DNA of 39,839 nucleotides from JANLYQ01 sp031365725 (GTDB taxonomy: Bacteria; Actinomycetota; Actinomycetes; JACCUZ01), in contig JANLYQ010000071.1 of NCBI GenBank assembly GCA_031365725.1, forward strand, positions 1 through 39,839, read 5' to 3'. Below the pieces are notes generated by a model. That model did not search any database, was not told the DNA's origin, and worked only from the letters and a program-made list of their open reading frames with translations. This document shows, piece after piece, positions 24,348 through 32,603 of this stretch (the stretch's first letter is position 1; the number at the start of each line of letters is the position of its first letter). Made by a program: the position numbers and the translations under genes.

Positions 24348-25153
24348 GCGCCGTCGCCCACGGCGTACATCGCGACGGCCGCGGCGGCGGCCACGTTGAG
24401 CGAGTCGACGCCCGCAGCCATCGGGATGCGCACTCGCAGGTCACCCGCCGCGAGGGCGCCGCTGGTCAGTCCCGGTCCCTCGGCGCCGAGCAGCAGAGCG
24501 GGTCGCGCAACCTGATCGACTGAGAGGTCCGCCAGTGACACCGCATCGGGGTCCGGCGTGAGCGCCATCAGGGTGAAACCGAGCCCGCGGATGTCGGTCA
24601 GCACGCCCGGCCACGGGTCCAGCCTCGCCCAGGGGACCGCGAACACTGCGCCCATGGACACCTTGACCGACCGTCGGTAGAGCGGGTCGGCGCTGCGGGG
24701 GTCCAACAGCACGGCATCGACACCGAGACCGGCAGCGGCGCGCAGGATCGCGCCGATGTTGGTGTGGTTGTTGACCTCCTCGAGGACGACGAGGCGACGG
24801 GCACCTGCGGCCAGGTCGAGTGCGTCGGGCAGCGGCAACCGGGACATCGCCGCGAGGGCCCCGCGATGCACCAAGTAGCCGGTGACCTGTTCGAGGAGCG
24901 CGAGGTCGGCGACCAGCACGGGCACATCGACGGTGTCGATCACATCGGCGAGCCCGTCGAGCCACTTGTCCTCCAGCAGCAGAGACCGCATCGGATAGCC
25001 GGCCGCGAGCGCGCGACGGATGACCTTCTCCCCCTCGGCGATGAACATGCCCTCGGCGGGCTCGCGGCGGGTGCGCAGGGCCACGTCGGTGAGACCGACG
25101 TAATCACGCAACGCGGGGTCGTCGGATCCGGTGACGCGTCGGATGCTCGCCAT
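24332..25153 (-). CDS. TrmH/SpoU-family RNA 2'-O-methyltransferase
   Basis: 273 residues. The N-terminal RNA-binding substrate domain (about 1-105: FIAEGEKVIRRALAAGYPMRSLLLE) leads to the knotted SPOUT catalytic domain. Motif 1 is LEEVNNHTNIGAILRAA, with the N-x-G-A-I-x-R arginine; motif 2 is ALLLGAEGPGL; motif 3 is IPMAAGVDSLNVAAAAAVAMY. The S-adenosylmethionine pocket is complete. These enzymes 2'-O-methylate ribose in 23S rRNA or tRNA; which nucleotide cannot be told. Convergent with DUF1206 with a 16-base overlap. TauE lies 21 bases upstream of its start on the same strand, so the two could be co-transcribed. Confidence 0.92.
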   Translation of the reverse strand: MASIRRVTGSDDPALRDYVGLTDVALRTRREPAEGMFIAEGEKVIRRALAAGYPMRSLLLEDKWLDGLADVIDTVDVPVLVADLALLEQVTGYLVHRGALAAMSRLPLPDALDLAAGARRLVVLEEVNNHTNIGAILRAAAGLGVDAVLLDPRSADPLYRRSVKVSMGAVFAVPWARLDPWPGVLTDIRGLGFTLMALTPDPDAVSLADLSVDQVARPALLLGAEGPGLTSGALAAGDLRVRIPMAAGVDSLNVAAAAAVAMYAVGDGAQSRR

Positions 25154-25174
25154 ACCGCTTGCCGCTCGCCGCTC

Positions 25175-25951
25175 TCAGCTGACCAGCAGCGCGACGATGG
25201 CGACCACACCGACGATCACGACGAGCCCCCGGAGCACAGGGGCGGGCACCCGTCGGCCGAGTCGAGCGCCCAGCTGACCGCCGATGATCGAGCCGATCGC
25301 GATCAGAGCCGCCGCCTCCCAGGCGACGTGCGAGACGAGCACGAAGACGGTGGCGGCGACAGCGTTGACGATCAGTGACAGCAGGTTCTTGGCCGCGTTG
25401 ACGCGTGGCAGCGACTCATCCAGCAGCACGCCGAGGATGGCGATGAGCAGCACACCTTGCGCGGCGCCGAAGAACCCGCCGTAGACCCCCGCGGCGTAGA
25501 CGCCGAGCAGCAGGAGCGGGCCGATCTCGGACCTGTGCTCGGCCCGGTCGCCGAGCCGCGCCGAGAGTCGTGGCTGCAGCAGCACGAGCACGCAGGCGAC
25601 GGCGATGAGCACCGGTACGACGGCCCGGAAGGCATCAGTCGGCAGCACGAGCAGGGCCACGGCGCCGGTGATGCCACCGGCAGCCGAGGCGACGCCGAGC
25701 CGTATCAGCCGCGGCCGTTGCCCGGCCAGCTCGGGACGATTGGCCACGACCGTGCTGACCCCGCCCGGCACGAGCCCGACGTTGTTGCTGACGTTGGCGA
25801 GCACCGGCGGATAGCCCACCGCGAGCAGCACCGGAAACGTGATGAGGGTGCCCGACCCCACGACGGCGTTGATGGCGCCCGCGCCGAGGCCGGCAGCGGC
25901 CACCGCCAGGGCCTCCCCCGGCGTCACGCGACGACGGGGTGGGGTGGACAC
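25175..25951 (-). CDS. Sulfite exporter TauE/SafE-family membrane permease
   Basis: 258 residues from the GTG at 25951; the longer open frame to 26215 runs through arginine-rich sequence that is antisense to the next gene. AAGLGAGAINAVVGSGTLITFPVLL is the first of the two diagnostic TauE repeats, and GGFFGAAQGVLLIAILGVLL the second; about eight helices are visible. Family members export sulfite, sulfoacetate or other small organic anions. No sulfur genes are nearby, so the substrate is open. A TAGGGT hexamer lies 11 bases before the GTG, suggesting a very short leader. It is divergent from the lytic transglycosylase. Confidence 0.9.
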   Translation of the reverse strand: MSTPPRRRVTPGEALAVAAAGLGAGAINAVVGSGTLITFPVLLAVGYPPVLANVSNNVGLVPGGVSTVVANRPELAGQRPRLIRLGVASAAGGITGAVALLVLPTDAFRAVVPVLIAVACVLVLLQPRLSARLGDRAEHRSEIGPLLLLGVYAAGVYGGFFGAAQGVLLIAILGVLLDESLPRVNAAKNLLSLIVNAVAATVFVLVSHVAWEAAALIAIGSIIGGQLGARLGRRVPAPVLRGLVVIVGVVAIVALLVS

Positions 25952-26032
25952 GGCACCCGACGACCCTATGTGAGCAGGACGGCGCCTCGAGGTCTCGGCT
26001 GGGTCGCCGGCCTCACGAACGGTGACGCCCCA

Positions 26033-27190
26033 GTGGTCAAGCCGCGACGCGGGCGCGCCGACGACACAGGGGTGGACCGTCCGGCATGCCTGCGCGCAGT
26101 CCCACGGACCCTTGCCCTCGCGAGCAGCTCCGCTCTGGCGCTCTGCCTTGCGGGACTGCCTCTCTCCTCGGCCCACGCCGACACCGAGCTGGACCGAGCT
26201 CGCGCCCAGGCCCATGCCGCGGCTGCTCAGGTCGACGCCGTCGCCCCCGAGGTCGAGAAGGCGCTGCGGCGCTGGGACGCGGCGATGGCCGAGCTCGGCA
26301 GCGGGGTCAGTCGCAGCATCAGTGCCGAGCAGGCTGCCGACCTGGCTGCCGCGCGGGCCGCGGCTGATCGCCGTACCGCAGGGACGCGGATCCGCGCGCT
26401 CTACATGGCGGGCGGCAGCACCGCGCTCGTCGCCAGCGTGCTCGGCGCCGACGGTGCCACCGACGCCTTACGGCGCATGGCCTACGTCCAGCGGCTTGTC
26501 AGTGTCGGCATGGCCGACGCAGCAGCCGGTCAGGCGCGCACCGACGACCTGCGCGCCCGCGCCGCCGAGTTGCAGGAGGCAGCCGCCGCGACGACCACGA
26601 CCGTCGCGGAGGTGCAGCGCCGCTATGACGCTCTGGCTACGGCGCTGGCGACGGCGACGACCCGGCTGGCACGACTCAGCTCACGCGCGCGCGGTCTCGC
26701 CGAGGCGCAGTCGGCCGCGGCGCGCATCGCCGCCCTCAACGCGCAGGTCGACGCCGCCGGTGCCGCGCGGGTGTCGACCGCACACGCCAGCGACGTGGTG
26801 CCCGCCGACTACCTGACGCTGTATCACTCCGCTGCGCGCACCTGTCCGGGGATGTCGTGGACGTTGCTCGCGGCAATCGGCCAGGTCGAGTCGGGACACG
26901 GCGCCAACACCTCGTCGTCGTACGCCGGTGCGCAAGGCCCGATGCAGTTCCTGCCGGCGACCTTCGACTCCTATGCGGTGGACGGCGACCACGACGGCGC
27001 GACCGACATCCAGAGCCCGGCTGACGCGATCTTCACCGCGGCGCACTACCTGTGTGCCAACGGCGCCGGGCGCGACGACAAATCGACCGCCCGGGCCGTC
27101 TGGCACTACAATCACGCCGACTGGTACGTCGCCCTGGTCATCAAGCTGGCCGGCCAGTACGCGGCTGCGGACGTGCCCGCCGGGGGTTGA
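26033..27190 (+). CDS. Secreted lytic transglycosylase with N-terminal coiled coil
   Basis: 385 residues from the GTG at 26033. A signal peptide is clear: basic N-terminus, hydrophobic TLALASSSALALCLAGLPL, and an AHA-D cleavage site after residue 49. Residues 50-245 are alanine-rich, predicted coiled coil with A-x-x-R spacing, like the N-terminal part of PcsB/RipC-type cell-wall enzymes. The C-terminal SLT domain has LAAIGQVESGHG (catalytic Glu286), AGAQGPMQFLPATFDSY and ADAIFTAAHYLCANG. It would cut peptidoglycan glycan strands non-hydrolytically outside the membrane. Coiled coils of this kind bind FtsX in PcsB and RipC, so control by FtsEX is a guess worth noting. A second possible start is the GTG at 26072. 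The gene ends 12 bases from the convergent SPFH gene. Confidence 0.88.
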   Translation: MVKPRRGRADDTGVDRPACLRAVPRTLALASSSALALCLAGLPLSSAHADTELDRARAQAHAAAAQVDAVAPEVEKALRRWDAAMAELGSGVSRSISAEQAADLAAARAAADRRTAGTRIRALYMAGGSTALVASVLGADGATDALRRMAYVQRLVSVGMADAAAGQARTDDLRARAAELQEAAAATTTTVAEVQRRYDALATALATATTRLARLSSRARGLAEAQSAAARIAALNAQVDAAGAARVSTAHASDVVPADYLTLYHSAARTCPGMSWTLLAAIGQVESGHGANTSSSYAGAQGPMQFLPATFDSYAVDGDHDGATDIQSPADAIFTAAHYLCANGAGRDDKSTARAVWHYNHADWYVALVIKLAGQYAAADVPAGG

Positions 27191-27202
27191 GCGGCCGAGC
27201 GG

Positions 27203-28096
27203 TCAGGACGGCGGAGTCGTGGTGCCTCCGCCGAGCATGCCGCCGATGCCCTTGAGTGCTTCACCGAGCTCGCTCGGGACGATCCACAGCTTGTTGGCGT
27301 CCCCCTGGGCAATCTTGGGCAGCATCTGGAGGTACTGGTAGGCCAGCAGCTTGGGGTCGGGGTCGCCGCGGTGGATCGCGTCGAAGACCTTCTGGATGGC
27401 CTGGGCCTCACCGTCGGCACGCAGGACCGCGGCCTGCGCATCGCCCTCAGCCTTGAGGATCGCAGCCTGCCGCTCACCTTCCGCGGTGAGGATCTGGGAC
27501 TGCTTGAAGCCCTCAGCGGTGAGGATCGTGGCGCGCTTCTCCCGGTCGGCGCGCATCTGCTTCTCCATCGAGTCCTGGATCGAGGTGGGCGGGTCGATCG
27601 CCTTGATCTCGACCCGGTTGACCCGGACGCCCCACTTGCCGGTGGCCTCGTCGAGCACTCCGCGCAAGGCGGCGTTGATGTGGTCGCGCGAAGTCAGCGT
27701 CTCCTCGAGGTTGAGGTTGCCGACCACGTTGCGCAACGTCGTGACCGTGAGCTGCTCGATGCCCTGGATGTAGTTCGCGATCTCATAGGTCGCGGACTTG
27801 GCATCGGTGACCTGGAAGTAGATGACCGTGTCGATGCCCACCACGAGGTTGTCGGCGGTGATGACCGGCTGCGGCGGGAAGGACACCACCTGCTCGCGCA
27901 GGTCGATCAGCGGCCTCAGCTTGTCGATGAACGGCACCAGGATGGACAGGCCCGGGGACAGTGTGCGCGAGTAGCGACCCAGCCGCTCGACGACTCCCGC
28001 GCGTGCCTGCGGCACGATGCGCACCGTGCGTGCCAGCAGCACGATGACGAGCAGCACGAGGAAGACGACCACTCCAAGAGCGATCAGCGAGCCCAT
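27203..28096 (-). CDS. SPFH/band-7 (stomatin/QmcA-like) membrane protein
   Basis: 297 residues. One N-terminal membrane helix (IALGVVVFLVLLVIVLLAR) is followed by the SPFH domain: VVERLGRYSRTLSPGLSILVPFID, then VITADNLVVGIDTVIYFQVTD, and LRNVVGNLNLEETLTSRDHIN. A coiled-coil tail carries alternating EGERQAA/EGDAQAA/DGEAQAI repeats. These proteins form oligomeric membrane scaffolds and affect proteolysis or membrane order. The ATG abuts the stop codon of the NfeD gene with no gap, the classical NfeD-stomatin operon. Confidence 0.95.
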   Translation of the reverse strand: MGSLIALGVVVFLVLLVIVLLARTVRIVPQARAGVVERLGRYSRTLSPGLSILVPFIDKLRPLIDLREQVVSFPPQPVITADNLVVGIDTVIYFQVTDAKSATYEIANYIQGIEQLTVTTLRNVVGNLNLEETLTSRDHINAALRGVLDEATGKWGVRVNRVEIKAIDPPTSIQDSMEKQMRADREKRATILTAEGFKQSQILTAEGERQAAILKAEGDAQAAVLRADGEAQAIQKVFDAIHRGDPDPKLLAYQYLQMLPKIAQGDANKLWIVPSELGEALKGIGGMLGGGTTTPPS

Positions 28097-28546
28097 CTAG
28101 ACCTCCGTGGGATAGACGACGGCGGTGGCGCCGTCGATCGAGATGACCTCGACGTGTGCACCGGGCGCGATCGTCGTGCCGGGATCGAACGTACGAGCAG
28201 ACCAGACCTCGCCCTTGATGCGCACCCGGCCGTCGCCACCAGTCACGGTCTCGAGCACCGTGCCAGGCTCGCCGATCAGCGCCTCGACTCCGGTGCGCAA
28301 GGTGTGCGGCACCTGCAGGTGACGCAACGCGATCGGGCGGACGACACCCAGCATGGCAACCGAGACAGCGAGCGCGACCAGCACCTCGGCGACCAGCGAA
28401 TCGGTGACGAGGCCCGTCACTGCGGCGGCGATAGCGCCGGCGGCCAACATCGCGAAGACGAGGTCGAGGGTGGCGATCTCGACGATGCCGAGCACCACGG
28501 CAAGGCCCAGCCAGGCGACCCAGTCGTAGCCACCTAAGCCGTGCAC
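28097..28546 (-). CDS. NfeD-family membrane protein with OB-fold
   Basis: 149 residues from the GTG at 28546 (152 from the ATG at 28555). Three or four hydrophobic helices (WLGLAVVLGIVEIATLDLVFAMLAAGAIAAAV and a second pair) are followed by the NfeD OB-fold: LIGEPGTVLETVTGGDGRVRIKGEVWSAR and then PGAHVEVISIDGATAVV. NfeD proteins act with SPFH partners in the membrane, and the gene directly precedes one. The GTG start is favoured because TAGGAT lies seven bases upstream of it, whereas the ATG has no ribosome-binding site and overlaps that hexamer. Confidence 0.88.
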   Translation of the reverse strand: MHGLGGYDWVAWLGLAVVLGIVEIATLDLVFAMLAAGAIAAAVTGLVTDSLVAEVLVALAVSVAMLGVVRPIALRHLQVPHTLRTGVEALIGEPGTVLETVTGGDGRVRIKGEVWSARTFDPGTTIAPGAHVEVISIDGATAVVYPTEV

Positions 28547-28553
28547 GTCCGCC

Positions 28554-28559
28554 ATCCTA
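28554..28559 (-). promoter_or_regulatory. Candidate -10 hexamer for the nfeD-SPFH operon
   Basis: TAGGAT on the minus strand, seven bases before the GTG at 28546. It overlaps the alternative ATG, so if used it makes the GTG the first codon of a leaderless transcript. Confidence 0.4.
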
Positions 28560-28652
28560 GGGAGGCGATCTCCCGTCGCCCCGTGCAACGCGCAGGAGGA
28601 GGGGGCGGTTCCGATCGGGGCGCAGCGGGTGGCGGCATGCCAGCCGGGACGG

Positions 28653-29435
28653 CTAGCGGGCCCGTGCCGCCCAGCGGTCACCGATGTGGGTCAGGTCCAG
28701 TGCAAGGCCGAAGGTGTCGCCCAGGGCCGCGGCTGTCAGGGTCGCCTCGATCGGCCCGGCGGCCACGACCTGACCGCCGCGCAGCAGCAGCACGTGGGTG
28801 AAGCCCGGCGGGATCTCCTCGACGTGGTGGGTGACCAGGACGAGTGCTGGCGCGTCCTCGTCGGCGGCGATAGCCCCGAGCCGGCGCACCAGGTCCTCTC
28901 GACCGCCGAGGTCGAGACCGGCAGCCGGCTCGTCGAGCAGCATCAGTTCGGGGTCGGTCATCAGGGCCCGGGCGATCTGGACCCGCTTGCGCTCCCCCTC
29001 GGACAGCGTGCCGAAGCGCCGTTCCGCAAGGTGCGCCACCCCGAGGGCGCCGAGCAGCTCGTCGGCACGTGCGGTGTCCATCACCTCGTAGGACTCCCGC
29101 CACCGACCCACCACGGCGTACGACGCCGTGATGACGACGTCCCGCACGGTCTCTCGTGGGGGTAACCGCTCGGCCAGCGCGGCACTTGACAGGCCGATGC
29201 GCGGTCGCAGCTCGAAGACGTCGACCAGCCCGAGCCACTCGCCGAGGATCGCCACCTCACCGCGGCTGGGGTGCAGGTGCGCCGACGCCAGCTGCAGCAA
29301 CGTCGTCTTGCCGGCGCCGTTGGGTCCGAGGACCACCCAGCGCTCGCCCTCGTCGACGTCCCAGTCCACCCGGTCGAGCAGCGTGGCGCCCTCGCGCAGC
29401 ACGCTGACCTGGGCCAGGTGAAGAACTTCGGACAT
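28653..29435 (-). CDS. ABC transporter-type ATP-binding protein
   Basis: 260 residues. Walker A GPNGAGKTT at 37-45, Q-loop region in LRPRIGLSSAAL, signature LSEGERKRVQIARAL, Walker B LMLLDEPAAGLD and the switch histidine in LVTHHVEEI are all present, so the ATPase should be active. No permease gene is adjacent. It resembles the single-gene ATPases of the YlmA/ModF type, which may be soluble or pair with a distant permease. ATG 29435 is chosen over a TTG at 29444 because TAGGTT (a TANNNT -10) lies seven bases before the ATG and overlaps the TTG. The start is 57 bases from the divergent unknown gene. Confidence 0.92.
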   Translation of the reverse strand: MSEVLHLAQVSVLREGATLLDRVDWDVDEGERWVVLGPNGAGKTTLLQLASAHLHPSRGEVAILGEWLGLVDVFELRPRIGLSSAALAERLPPRETVRDVVITASYAVVGRWRESYEVMDTARADELLGALGVAHLAERRFGTLSEGERKRVQIARALMTDPELMLLDEPAAGLDLGGREDLVRRLGAIAADEDAPALVLVTHHVEEIPPGFTHVLLLRGGQVVAAGPIEATLTAAALGDTFGLALDLTHIGDRWAARAR

Positions 29436-29442
29436 GTCGGTC

Positions 29443-29448
29443 AACCTA
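29443..29448 (-). promoter_or_regulatory. Candidate -10 hexamer for the ABC ATPase gene
   Basis: TAGGTT on the minus strand, seven bases before the ATG at 29435; no ribosome-binding site in between. Fits a leaderless transcript. Confidence 0.45.
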
Positions 29449-29479
29449 TCCAGCGCGACGAGACGCTCGAGTGCCGACC

Positions 29480-29485
29480 TACGCT
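29480..29485 (+). promoter_or_regulatory. Candidate -10 hexamer for the unknown gene at 29493
   Basis: TACGCT, seven bases before the GTG at 29493. The same hexamer and spacing precede cphB. Fits a leaderless transcript. Confidence 0.45.
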
Positions 29486-29492
29486 GAGCGGT

Positions 29493-30218
29493 GTGCGAGA
29501 GCTCAGCAGCGCCGCTCGGCTAGCGGCGTGGGGTGGCGCTGCACTCACCGGCGCGGTCAGCCCCGACGATGCAGCCGACGAGGTCTGCGGCACCCACGAC
29601 CCGGCGCACCGCGTAGTCGGCCTGCCGGGCGAGGCAGCCGCGGTGAACCTGGCCTACGCCCTGGCCCGGTTGGGCACCCTGGGGGCCACCGGGCTGCGGC
29701 TGGTCCTCCCCCGCCCCGGCGACGTCGCCGGACTGCCCGGGCCGCCCGCCTTCAACGAACGCGCGGTCGAGGCCGGCGAAGCTGTCCTGACGGTCGGCTG
29801 CGCGCCGTTGGCGCTGCTTCCTGCCAGCCGAGGCACGTGGTCGGTGCACGAGGTGGAGCTCGACCCGCGCACACCGATGCAGCCTGAAGACGCTGGCCGC
29901 CAGCTGGGCGCGGTGATCCGCGACGCGGCCGCCCTGCTGACCCGGCTCGACCTCGCTCGGTGGGACCCCGCGGCCGCGGATGCCCTTGCCCACCGCTCCC
30001 GGTCAGTGCGACCTGCTCTGCCGGACTCGGTGCCGGCGTCGTCGCACACCCTTCTCCAGCAGGCCTTGAGGATCGCCTCCGTCGTGACCGTCGCCCGCTC
30101 GGTCGACGGAGCCGCCGTCAGCGCCGCCGAGATGGCCACGCGGACCCGTGTGCTGGACGGCCTCGCTGCCGCTGCCCGCCGCGTGGTCGAAGCCACGTGC
30201 AGCACAGCGCCGGACTGA
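29493..30218 (+). CDS. Conserved-looking protein of unknown function
   Basis: 241 residues, not recognised. It is alanine-rich, without a convincing signal peptide or membrane helix. VVGLPGEAAAVNLAYALARLGTLGATGLRLVLPRPGD has alternating helix and strand character, and AVLTVGCAPLALLPAS and WSVHEVELDPRTPM look like further strands, so a compact alpha/beta fold is plausible; the C-terminal half is helical (DAGRQLGAVIRDAAALLTRL). Codon use is normal for the window (GC-rich third positions), which supports it as a real gene. The GTG start has TACGCT seven bases upstream. It is divergent from the ABC ATPase and ends 11 bases from the convergent DoxX-like gene. No function can be offered. Confidence 0.7.
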   Translation: MRELSSAARLAAWGGAALTGAVSPDDAADEVCGTHDPAHRVVGLPGEAAAVNLAYALARLGTLGATGLRLVLPRPGDVAGLPGPPAFNERAVEAGEAVLTVGCAPLALLPASRGTWSVHEVELDPRTPMQPEDAGRQLGAVIRDAAALLTRLDLARWDPAAADALAHRSRSVRPALPDSVPASSHTLLQQALRIASVVTVARSVDGAAVSAAEMATRTRVLDGLAAAARRVVEATCSTAPD

Positions 30219-30229
30219 GGGCAGCCCGG

Positions 30230-31162
30230 TCAGCCCAGCGGGAGCGGAACCCCGTCCCGTCGACGTGAGACGTGGCGCAGCAAGGACGGGGACGGGAGCC
30301 ACCGCACAGCGCCCGCGGTCGCCGCGTCGGAGCCGTAGACGATCAGCGCGAGGAAGATGCCGTAGACCGGTAGGTGCCCGACCAGCTCGGTCTGACCGAA
30401 CAGGAGCAACGTGGCGTTGAAGGGCACAGCAGCAACCAGCACGGCCACCTGGGGCAGTGCGCCCAACAGCACGAGCAACCCGAAGAGCAGCTCGGTCGCC
30501 CCGGCCACGGCGGTGAAGGCGTCGTTCGACAGCGAGATGCCGATGGTGTCGGCGACATTGAGCGCCGGGTAGCGCGCGAGCGTCGCGTGGGCCAGCTCAG
30601 GGTTGGTGAACTTCTCCGAGAACGCCAAGGTGACCAGCGCGGTCCCAGCCCCCAGGCGGAGGGCCAGCAGTGCCGGCCGCAGCCTGGCGAGGTCCAGATC
30701 GACGCGTCCGAAAGTGCCGTCGGAGGGCGGCAGCAACGCCACGAAGACGGCGACCCCGAGCAGGTGCGCGCTCTCCAGCACGGCCACCGGGCCACCGGCA
30801 AGCAGCGCCAGCGGGCCGAGGAGGGACAGGGCCACCGCGGCCGGGCGCAGGCGCACCCCAGTGATGAACCACACCCCCAGCGCCGCCTCGAGGAGGCCTA
30901 CTGCCTGGCCGCCGGGCACGCTGCGTAGCGCCAGCGAGTGCGCCAGGAAGTCACCGGTCGCCGCGAGTGCCAGCAGGCTGACCCCGAGGTGGATGGCGAG
31001 CAGCCGAGGCACGTACGGCGTCAGGCGGGCCAGCGGCTTCAGGACCCCCAGTTCGGGGATGGGAACGAGTCGAAACGCCACCCAGCGCCAGGCCAGCGTC
31101 ACGGCCACGACGGCCGCGACGAGCAGCAGCGGCAGGGGGGGAGAAGAAGAAGCCCCAGTCAC
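30230..31162 (-). CDS. DoxX-like membrane protein, main part (apparent frameshift at 5' end)
   Basis: 310 residues if begun at the GTG at 31162. It has many hydrophobic segments, with GGQAVGLLEAALGVWFITGVRL, the segment ALRLGAGTALVTLAFSEKFTNPELA and AVAGATELLFGLLVLLGALPQ resembling the DoxX/DoxD group; function unclear, often linked to redox or sulfur metabolism. The N-terminus is probably not real: just upstream, in another frame, lies a signal peptide and a SAHERWFV-type segment that would run directly into this reading frame if the run of seven C (coding strand) at 31135-31141 were six. The full product would then be about 348 residues and start at 31277. No ribosome-binding site supports the GTG at 31162. 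Confidence 0.7.
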   Translation of the reverse strand: MTGASSSPPLPLLLVAAVVAVTLAWRWVAFRLVPIPELGVLKPLARLTPYVPRLLAIHLGVSLLALAATGDFLAHSLALRSVPGGQAVGLLEAALGVWFITGVRLRPAAVALSLLGPLALLAGGPVAVLESAHLLGVAVFVALLPPSDGTFGRVDLDLARLRPALLALRLGAGTALVTLAFSEKFTNPELAHATLARYPALNVADTIGISLSNDAFTAVAGATELLFGLLVLLGALPQVAVLVAAVPFNATLLLFGQTELVGHLPVYGIFLALIVYGSDAATAGAVRWLPSPSLLRHVSRRRDGVPLPLG

Positions 31163-31277
31163 CGCCGGGGGTATCTGCGACGAACCAGCGCTCGTGGGCG
31201 GCAGCGGGTTGGGCGGCGAGCAGGGGCAGCGCGAGCACAGGGCCCACGACTGCCAGGGAACGGGTCACGATGCGCAT
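31135..31277 (-). pseudogene. Signal-peptide 5' part of the DoxX-like gene, out of frame
   Basis: From the ATG at 31277 the frame gives MRIVTRSLAVVGPVLALPLL, then AAQPAAAHERWFVADTPGGDWGFFFS. A basic start, a hydrophobic core and an A-A-A cleavage site make a clear signal peptide, and HERWFV-x-D followed by DWGFFF is what I expect before the first helix of this membrane family. The frame then falls into arginine-rich noise after the C run. Dropping one base at that run joins it to the downstream hydrophobic frame. Whether this is a sequencing slip, a real mutation or slippage during expression cannot be told from one sequence. Confidence 0.6.
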
Positions 31278-31366
31278 ACTGCAGTCTCGACGGTCCCCGG
31301 CCCGACGCGGCAGGGACGAAAGTCCTCCGCCGGTGTCGCGTAGGTCACTCGTGCCGGCGTCGCGGC

Positions 31367-32557
31367 TCAGAGCAGGGTGCGGTACAGATCGAGGGTGCGG
31401 GTGGCGAGCGCCACCCAGGAGAACGCCTCGACCGCGCGACGGCGACCGGCCAGACCCATCTCGCGCGCCCGGGCCGGGTCCGCGACCACGGCGTTCAAGG
31501 CAGCGGCCAGGTCGGCCTCGAAACGCGAGGGGTCCAGGGGTGTGCCGCTGCCGTCGGTGACCTGCTCGATCGGCACCAGCAGACCGGTCTCGCCGTCGAC
31601 GACGACATCGGGGATGCCGCCGGTGGCGGTCGCGACGACCGGCACCTCGCACGCCATCGCCTCCAGGTTGACGATGCCCATCGGTTCATAGATCGATGGG
31701 CAGGCGAAGACGCTGGCGTGGCTCAGGATCTGGATGACGTCGGGCTTGGGCAGCATCTGCTGGATCCACACGACGCCGTCCCGGTCGGCGCGCAGCGCTT
31801 CCACGAGCACCGTCACCTCGGCAAGGATCTCGTCGGTGTCCGGCGCCCCGGCACACAGCACGATCTGCACGGTCGGGTCGAGGGACAGCGCGGCACGCAG
31901 CAGGTGCGGCAGCCCCTTCTGCCGGGTGATCCGGCCGACGAAGACGACGGACGGCCGGTCGGGGTCGATGCTGTGTCGGGTGAGGACATCCGTGCGCTGG
32001 TCGGGCTGGTACTCCTGGGTGTCGATGCCGTTGTGGATGACGCGCACCCGCTCGGGGTCGACCGCCGGATAGCAGCGCAGGACGTCGTCGCGCATGCCGG
32101 CCGACACCGCGATCACGGCGTCGGCCGCCTCGACAGCGGTGCGCTCGGCCCATGACGAGAGGGCGTAGCCGCCTCCGAGCTGCTCGGCCTTCCAGGGCCG
32201 CAGCGGCTCGAGGCTGTGTGCGCTCATGACGTGCGGCACGCCGTGCAGCAGCTTGGCCAGGTGCCCGGCGGTGTTGGCGTACCAGGTGTGCGAGTGGACG
32301 AGGTCAGTCCCCTCGCAGCCGACCACCATGGCGAGATCCGTGCCGAGCGTGCGCAACGCAGCGTTGGCACCGACGAGCTCGGCCGGGACGCCGTACGCCG
32401 TGACACCGGGGTGCTCGATCGGGTCGCGGGGCACACCCATGCAGTGCACCCGGACCTCGACCAGTCGGCGGAGCTCGCGGGCGAGGTACTCGACATGGAC
32501 TCCGGCACCGCCATAGACCTCGGGCGGATATTCACGGGTGAGCAGGTCGACGCGCAT
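31367..32557 (-). CDS. glgA: GT4 glycogen synthase / alpha-maltose-1-phosphate synthase
   Basis: 396 residues from the ATG at 32557. MRVDLLTREYPPEVYGGAGVHV is the N-terminal Rossmann domain with its glycine loop. VHSHTWYANTAG, SSWAERTAVEAADAVIAVS, VIHNGIDTQEY, VGRITRQKGL and CPSIYEPMGIVNLEAMAC (the E-x7-E pair of GT4 retaining transferases) are all present. The family uses ADP-glucose. In mycobacteria the orthologue beside glgC (Rv1212c, GlgM) makes maltose 1-phosphate for the GlgE route and not linear glucan directly, so this gene may do the same. Divergent from glgC with 46 bases between the start codons, in line with joint control. Confidence 0.93.
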   Translation of the reverse strand: MRVDLLTREYPPEVYGGAGVHVEYLARELRRLVEVRVHCMGVPRDPIEHPGVTAYGVPAELVGANAALRTLGTDLAMVVGCEGTDLVHSHTWYANTAGHLAKLLHGVPHVMSAHSLEPLRPWKAEQLGGGYALSSWAERTAVEAADAVIAVSAGMRDDVLRCYPAVDPERVRVIHNGIDTQEYQPDQRTDVLTRHSIDPDRPSVVFVGRITRQKGLPHLLRAALSLDPTVQIVLCAGAPDTDEILAEVTVLVEALRADRDGVVWIQQMLPKPDVIQILSHASVFACPSIYEPMGIVNLEAMACEVPVVATATGGIPDVVVDGETGLLVPIEQVTDGSGTPLDPSRFEADLAAALNAVVADPARAREMGLAGRRRAVEAFSWVALATRTLDLYRTLL

Positions 32558-32590
32558 GGACTGATTCTGGTCGGTTCGCCCCGTCGGGGA

Positions 32591-32596
32591 TAGCGT
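32591..32596 (+). promoter_or_regulatory. Candidate -10 hexamer for glgC
   Basis: TAGCGT, seven bases before the ATG at 32604. It overlaps an in-frame GTG at 32595, which argues that the ATG is the true start and that the transcript is leaderless. Confidence 0.45.
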
Positions 32597-32603
32597 GCCC
32601 ACC

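Noticed and set aside
28560..28574. GGGAG/CTCCC inverted repeat before nfeD as an operator
   Set aside because: Five-base arms are expected by chance at this base composition.
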